Below are positions 61,017 to 64,000 of a DNA stretch of 64,000 nucleotides, piece after piece. Location of the stretch: the NCBI GenBank assembly GCA_039105265.1, contig JAPFFF010000010.1:3038001-3102000 (forward strand). The letters are read 5' to 3'. The notes below the pieces were generated by a model that worked only from the letters and a program-made list of their open reading frames with translations, made no database searches and was not told where the DNA came from. Source of the DNA: Tritrichomonas musculus. Its lineage: Eukaryota; Parabasalia; Tritrichomonadida; Tritrichomonadidae. The position numbers and the translations under genes are program-made. Positions within the stretch are counted from its first letter, which is position 1. Each line of letters begins with the position of its first letter.

Positions 61017-62831
61017 ATGAATGATAAAAAAGACAAAAGGTTCCAAACATTAGAGAAAGATCATTCTCTTATATACAAAGGTAAGGAATTCAAATTTGAT
61101 TATGATTTATTTAAAAAAAACTCAAATATAATGAAGAGAAACAAAAAATATTTTGAAGCTAATAAAAAAATATATATTTGTAAAGACAACGAAACTATTG
61201 ATTTAAATGATGATTCAATAAATGCTGTCATTAAATACTGCCAATATGAAGAATATAAGCATTTGATGAAAGTTGAAAATGTGATACAAATAATTTTTTT
61301 AGCTGAAAAATTCGAAATTGATGGGTTAATTGAAGAAGCAAAAAAATATATGTTAAAAAATTGTGATCACATAGCTTTAGATATATGTTCATTTAAAAAA
61401 GAATTTAAAGATTTTGAAAAACCTTTATATGAAGATATAATAGCTGCCAAATTCAATGTTTTCATTAGCAATCCAAAAATATTAGATCTTGATATTCCAT
61501 CTATATATAGAATATTAAAAAATTATCAAATGAATTACCAAAATAACAGTGAAGACATAGAAGATCAAATTATTGAATTAATTTTTAAATTTTTAGATAA
61601 ATATGGAAGGAGAGCTTCAGTTTTGTTCTCAAATATTGATTTTGGTAAAGAGAAAAAAGAGTATTTAAGACGTTTAATTCAAGAATATGCAAATGTGTTT
61701 GATTTTAATATGTTGAATTCAGCTTTACTTAAAAATATTTATGAAAATCAAAGTGAAAATACTAAATTACTATATAAAAATATCCAATTACAAAATGATT
61801 TTATTAATCAAATGAAAGTTGATATTGACAAAATGAAAGAAGAACATGAACAATTAAAAAAAGAATTAGATCTTTCAAAAGCAGAAAATGCTCAAATAAA
61901 AAACAAAATGATACGAATTAAAAAAGATTTTGATCAAGTTCAAAATAATTATACACAAACAAAAAAAGCTTTTGATTTTGTTAAAGCAGAAAATGAACAG
62001 ATGAAAAAAGATCAAGATCAAATGAAAGCAGAAATTGTGCAAATTAAAGAGTTTATTTGCCAACAAAAAAAGCAAGCTAATGGATGTAATCCAAATATTC
62101 AATCTGAAATTAGAAATCTTGAGCAAAAAATAAAGAAAAAAATTACAACAGATATAAATGTTGAAGATTATAAAATCAGAAAAGAAATAGCTACTGAGCG
62201 AGAAAAATTTTATCAAATAGAAAATACAAATAAAATTTTATTATCTATGATGATGCAAAACGGTATAACATCAGTGCATATTCCAAACGATATCACTATT
62301 ATAAATGCTAAAATGTTCTTTGAATGCAATAATATAAGAGAAGTAAAGCTTCCATCTTCATTAAAAGTAATTGGAGATATGTCGTTTTATGGATGCTCAT
62401 CATTAAAAAAAATAGAAATTCCAAACTCAGTAAAAACTATTGGAATAAATGCTTTTTTGGATTGCTCTTCATTAACTGAACTTTCAATTCCTTCTTCTGT
62501 GACCATAATTGGTGAAGGATGCTTCAAAGGATGTACCAAATTGTGGAGAATTGCATTGTTGGCTTTGATCAAAGTAATTGAGCCATTTACTTTTTCATCA
62601 TGCACTTCCTTAAGAGAGATATCAATTCCCTCTTCTGTAACCAAAATTCAAAATTTTGCCTTTTATGGTTGTAATGTTTTAGAAAAGGTTTCAATGACAA
62701 AATCAATCCAGTTCATTGAAGATAATGCATTTAATGAATGCCCAAAATTGGCATTAATATCGATCCCTAAATCTGCTGTAACAACACAATCATCTTTTAA
62801 TACAAAAGTAACTACAATTTTGACTTTTTAA
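61017..62831 (+). CDS. BTB-like, coiled-coil, BspA-type leucine-rich repeat protein
   Basis: This 604-residue protein starts with an ATG. Residues about 15-190 are a divergent BTB-like domain ('HSLIYKGKEFKFDYDLFKKNS'). Residues about 245-400 are heptad-rich coiled coil with repeats such as 'MKKDQDQMKAEIVQIKE'. Residues about 415-590 are six or seven BspA-type (LRR_5) repeats of about 23 residues, for example 'LPSSLKVIGDMSFYGCSSLK' and 'IPNSVKTIGINAFLDCSSL'. BspA-like repeats form a huge trichomonad family, often on the cell surface, but this version lacks a signal peptide and membrane segment and is probably intracellular. The BTB part suggests cullin-3-type ligase or scaffold work. It is divergent from the U-box gene. 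Confidence 0.85.
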   Translation: MNDKKDKRFQTLEKDHSLIYKGKEFKFDYDLFKKNSNIMKRNKKYFEANKKIYICKDNETIDLNDDSINAVIKYCQYEEYKHLMKVENVIQIIFLAEKFEIDGLIEEAKKYMLKNCDHIALDICSFKKEFKDFEKPLYEDIIAAKFNVFISNPKILDLDIPSIYRILKNYQMNYQNNSEDIEDQIIELIFKFLDKYGRRASVLFSNIDFGKEKKEYLRRLIQEYANVFDFNMLNSALLKNIYENQSENTKLLYKNIQLQNDFINQMKVDIDKMKEEHEQLKKELDLSKAENAQIKNKMIRIKKDFDQVQNNYTQTKKAFDFVKAENEQMKKDQDQMKAEIVQIKEFICQQKKQANGCNPNIQSEIRNLEQKIKKKITTDINVEDYKIRKEIATEREKFYQIENTNKILLSMMMQNGITSVHIPNDITIINAKMFFECNNIREVKLPSSLKVIGDMSFYGCSSLKKIEIPNSVKTIGINAFLDCSSLTELSIPSSVTIIGEGCFKGCTKLWRIALLALIKVIEPFTFSSCTSLREISIPSSVTKIQNFAFYGCNVLEKVSMTKSIQFIEDNAFNECPKLALISIPKSAVTTQSSFNTKVTTILTF

Positions 62832-63509
62832 GAACGCTTCAAAATTTCAAGTTAGGGGAAATTACTTTATCTAATTGCGATATTTTCAAAATGTTAAAAA
62901 TGATGCTTTAACAATTTTTTTTTAATTGATCGTATTTATAATTACAATGTCAAAATGAAAAAAAAAAAAAAGTTTTTGTTTAATTTATTCAATTTTAAAT
63001 GTATTATTGTCATGTTAATATATTTTAAATAGCTAATAGTTGTAAACAAAATAAATTCTAGAAATTTGAATGGTTACATGATGGTTATTATTGTAATGGT
63101 TAAGATAACATGCTGATAAACGCAGGATTAAACGAATCTATATTTTTTTGTTATTAACAACAATCAATATTAGCATAAAAAACTATAAAAGTGTAGAATT
63201 TTGGAATCAAATTCATTCGATACAGCGTAGATCTGGCCTTGAAACAATCAAATCAACTTTAAAAATGCAATTTTATTCCAATTAAGTATCGTATAACTGC
63301 ACCTGATTACTAATCTAAAATTATACTTTTGATCAATATCATTAAATTTCAAGTAACATCTTTCAATTATAAAAACTTAATAAAATAAAATACATATTAT
63401 TTTTAAATTTTACATTTATTTAAATGATTTACTATTTTATTTTTGAAATAATTTAATATTTCTATAATTTTTAATTATCAATTCAAAAATTGAATCATAA
63501 ATTTTTAAA
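62832..63509. other. AT-rich intergenic region
   Basis: No coding frame or repeat is recognised in this stretch between the LRR gene and the final partial gene. A TCATAAAT initiator-like word lies about 20 nt before the next ATG. Confidence 0.45.
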
Positions 63510-64000
63510 ATGAGTATTGAAGATTTCGTTACAAAAATGAAAAAAATTCAGAATGATCTTCTGGAATTCCTTGAAGATGAGTCAGATGCTGAAGGAAGTT
63601 ATATAAATTTACTTAAGGATATTTGTGCCCTAAAATTAAATAATAGCAAAGATGAATTCCAATCAGTAATGCAATTAATAAATCAGATTTCAAATGATCA
63701 TCACCGTACTCCTAATTTTATTACCAAAATCGAACAAATTTTGAGAGATCTCAAAAAAGATATCGGAATATATTTTTCAAATTCAGAAATTTACAAACTT
63801 TTTGAAGACAACAAAAGAATTATTCTATTTTTCATTCAAGAAAAAATAATAATAGTTGATGAATATATTGCTTCACAAATAATTAATCATGAAAATAAAT
63901 ATCATCGATATCCCGAATTTTTTGCTCCAGAAATCAAATCATTCATCACTGAAGAATTTATTGATAAATATGGTAAAGAAAGGCTAAAAATAAAGAAAGA
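63510..64000 (+). CDS. Ankyrin-type (DUF3447) protein, partial at window end
   Basis: The frame opens at ATG 63510 and runs off the window after about 163 codons, so it is incomplete. The translation 'MSIEDFVTKMKKIQNDLLEF' followed by 'TPNFITKIEQILRDLKKDI' and 'YHRYPEFFAPEIKSFITEEF' is the well-conserved N-terminal domain of trichomonad ankyrin-repeat proteins related to DUF3447. Ankyrin repeats should lie downstream of the window. These proteins are probably intracellular interaction scaffolds. An initiator-like TCATA lies just upstream. Confidence 0.8.
   Translation, partial: MSIEDFVTKMKKIQNDLLEFLEDESDAEGSYINLLKDICALKLNNSKDEFQSVMQLINQISNDHHRTPNFITKIEQILRDLKKDIGIYFSNSEIYKLFEDNKRIILFFIQEKIIIVDEYIASQIINHENKYHRYPEFFAPEIKSFITEEFIDKYGKERLKIKK

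Noticed and set aside
60852-61046. Hydrophobic N-terminal extension of the U-box protein
   Set aside because: It overlaps the first codons of the divergent BTB-LRR gene and looks like translated AT-rich promoter DNA.

Overview
The window is AT-rich eukaryotic DNA with long intron-free reading frames. It very probably comes from a trichomonad (Parabasalia), most like Tritrichomonas; this is inferred from gene content and no search was run. Supporting signs are Sel1-repeat proteins fused to kinase-like domains, RCC1-kinase fusions, BTB-like/coiled-coil and BspA-type leucine-rich repeat proteins, the N-terminal half of a DUF3447-type ankyrin protein, a hydrogenosomal-type malic enzyme copy, and several DNA transposons. 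Possible TCA-Py-T/A initiators lie just upstream of some start codons.

Layout: 1-1.8 kb holds a BTB-like/discoidin-fold gene. 2.0-20.0 kb is one uninterrupted minus-strand gene of about 6020 codons. It joins a kinase-like domain, a Sel1-like stretch, six midasin/dynein-type AAA+ modules, a very long helical and beta-rich linker, two vWA domains and a C-terminal domain that may have a glutamine-amidotransferase-like fold. 20-24.5 kb is mostly non-coding and holds a 931-bp TTAA-flanked miniature transposon and an unknown gene. 24.5-29.2 kb holds two convergent paralogous RCC1 genes. Between them a 1577-bp Mutator-like element with ~370-bp inverted repeats and a perfect 9-bp target duplication has landed in the RCC1-kinase gene. 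29.2-36 kb is mobile-element territory: a 716-bp inverted-repeat element, minisatellites, and a 3782-bp TTAA-flanked element coding for a Kolobok-like transposase.

36-48 kb carries a PPP-family phosphatase that has lost its metal ligands, a kinase-Sel1 gene broken by a frameshift, tRNA-Met(CAU), a large coiled-coil protein, a small unknown protein, and a truncated malic enzyme pseudogene beside a GC-rich palindrome. 48-54.6 kb has a polytopic membrane protein with a lipase-like elbow, about 2 kb of mosaic repeats, an SF2 helicase-like gene, a second GC-rich palindromic patch and a transposase remnant. 54.7-64 kb carries signalling and ubiquitin genes: a beta-helix/double-RING protein, a pseudokinase-Sel1 protein, a U-box/ubiquitin-like protein, a BTB-like/coiled-coil/BspA-LRR protein and the start of an ankyrin-type gene.

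The genes do not form an operon or one pathway. Two themes recur: signalling folds that have lost catalytic residues (three kinase-like domains and a phosphatase) and ubiquitin-ligase architectures (RING, U-box and BTB-like proteins). The most unusual single object is the 18-kb gene.
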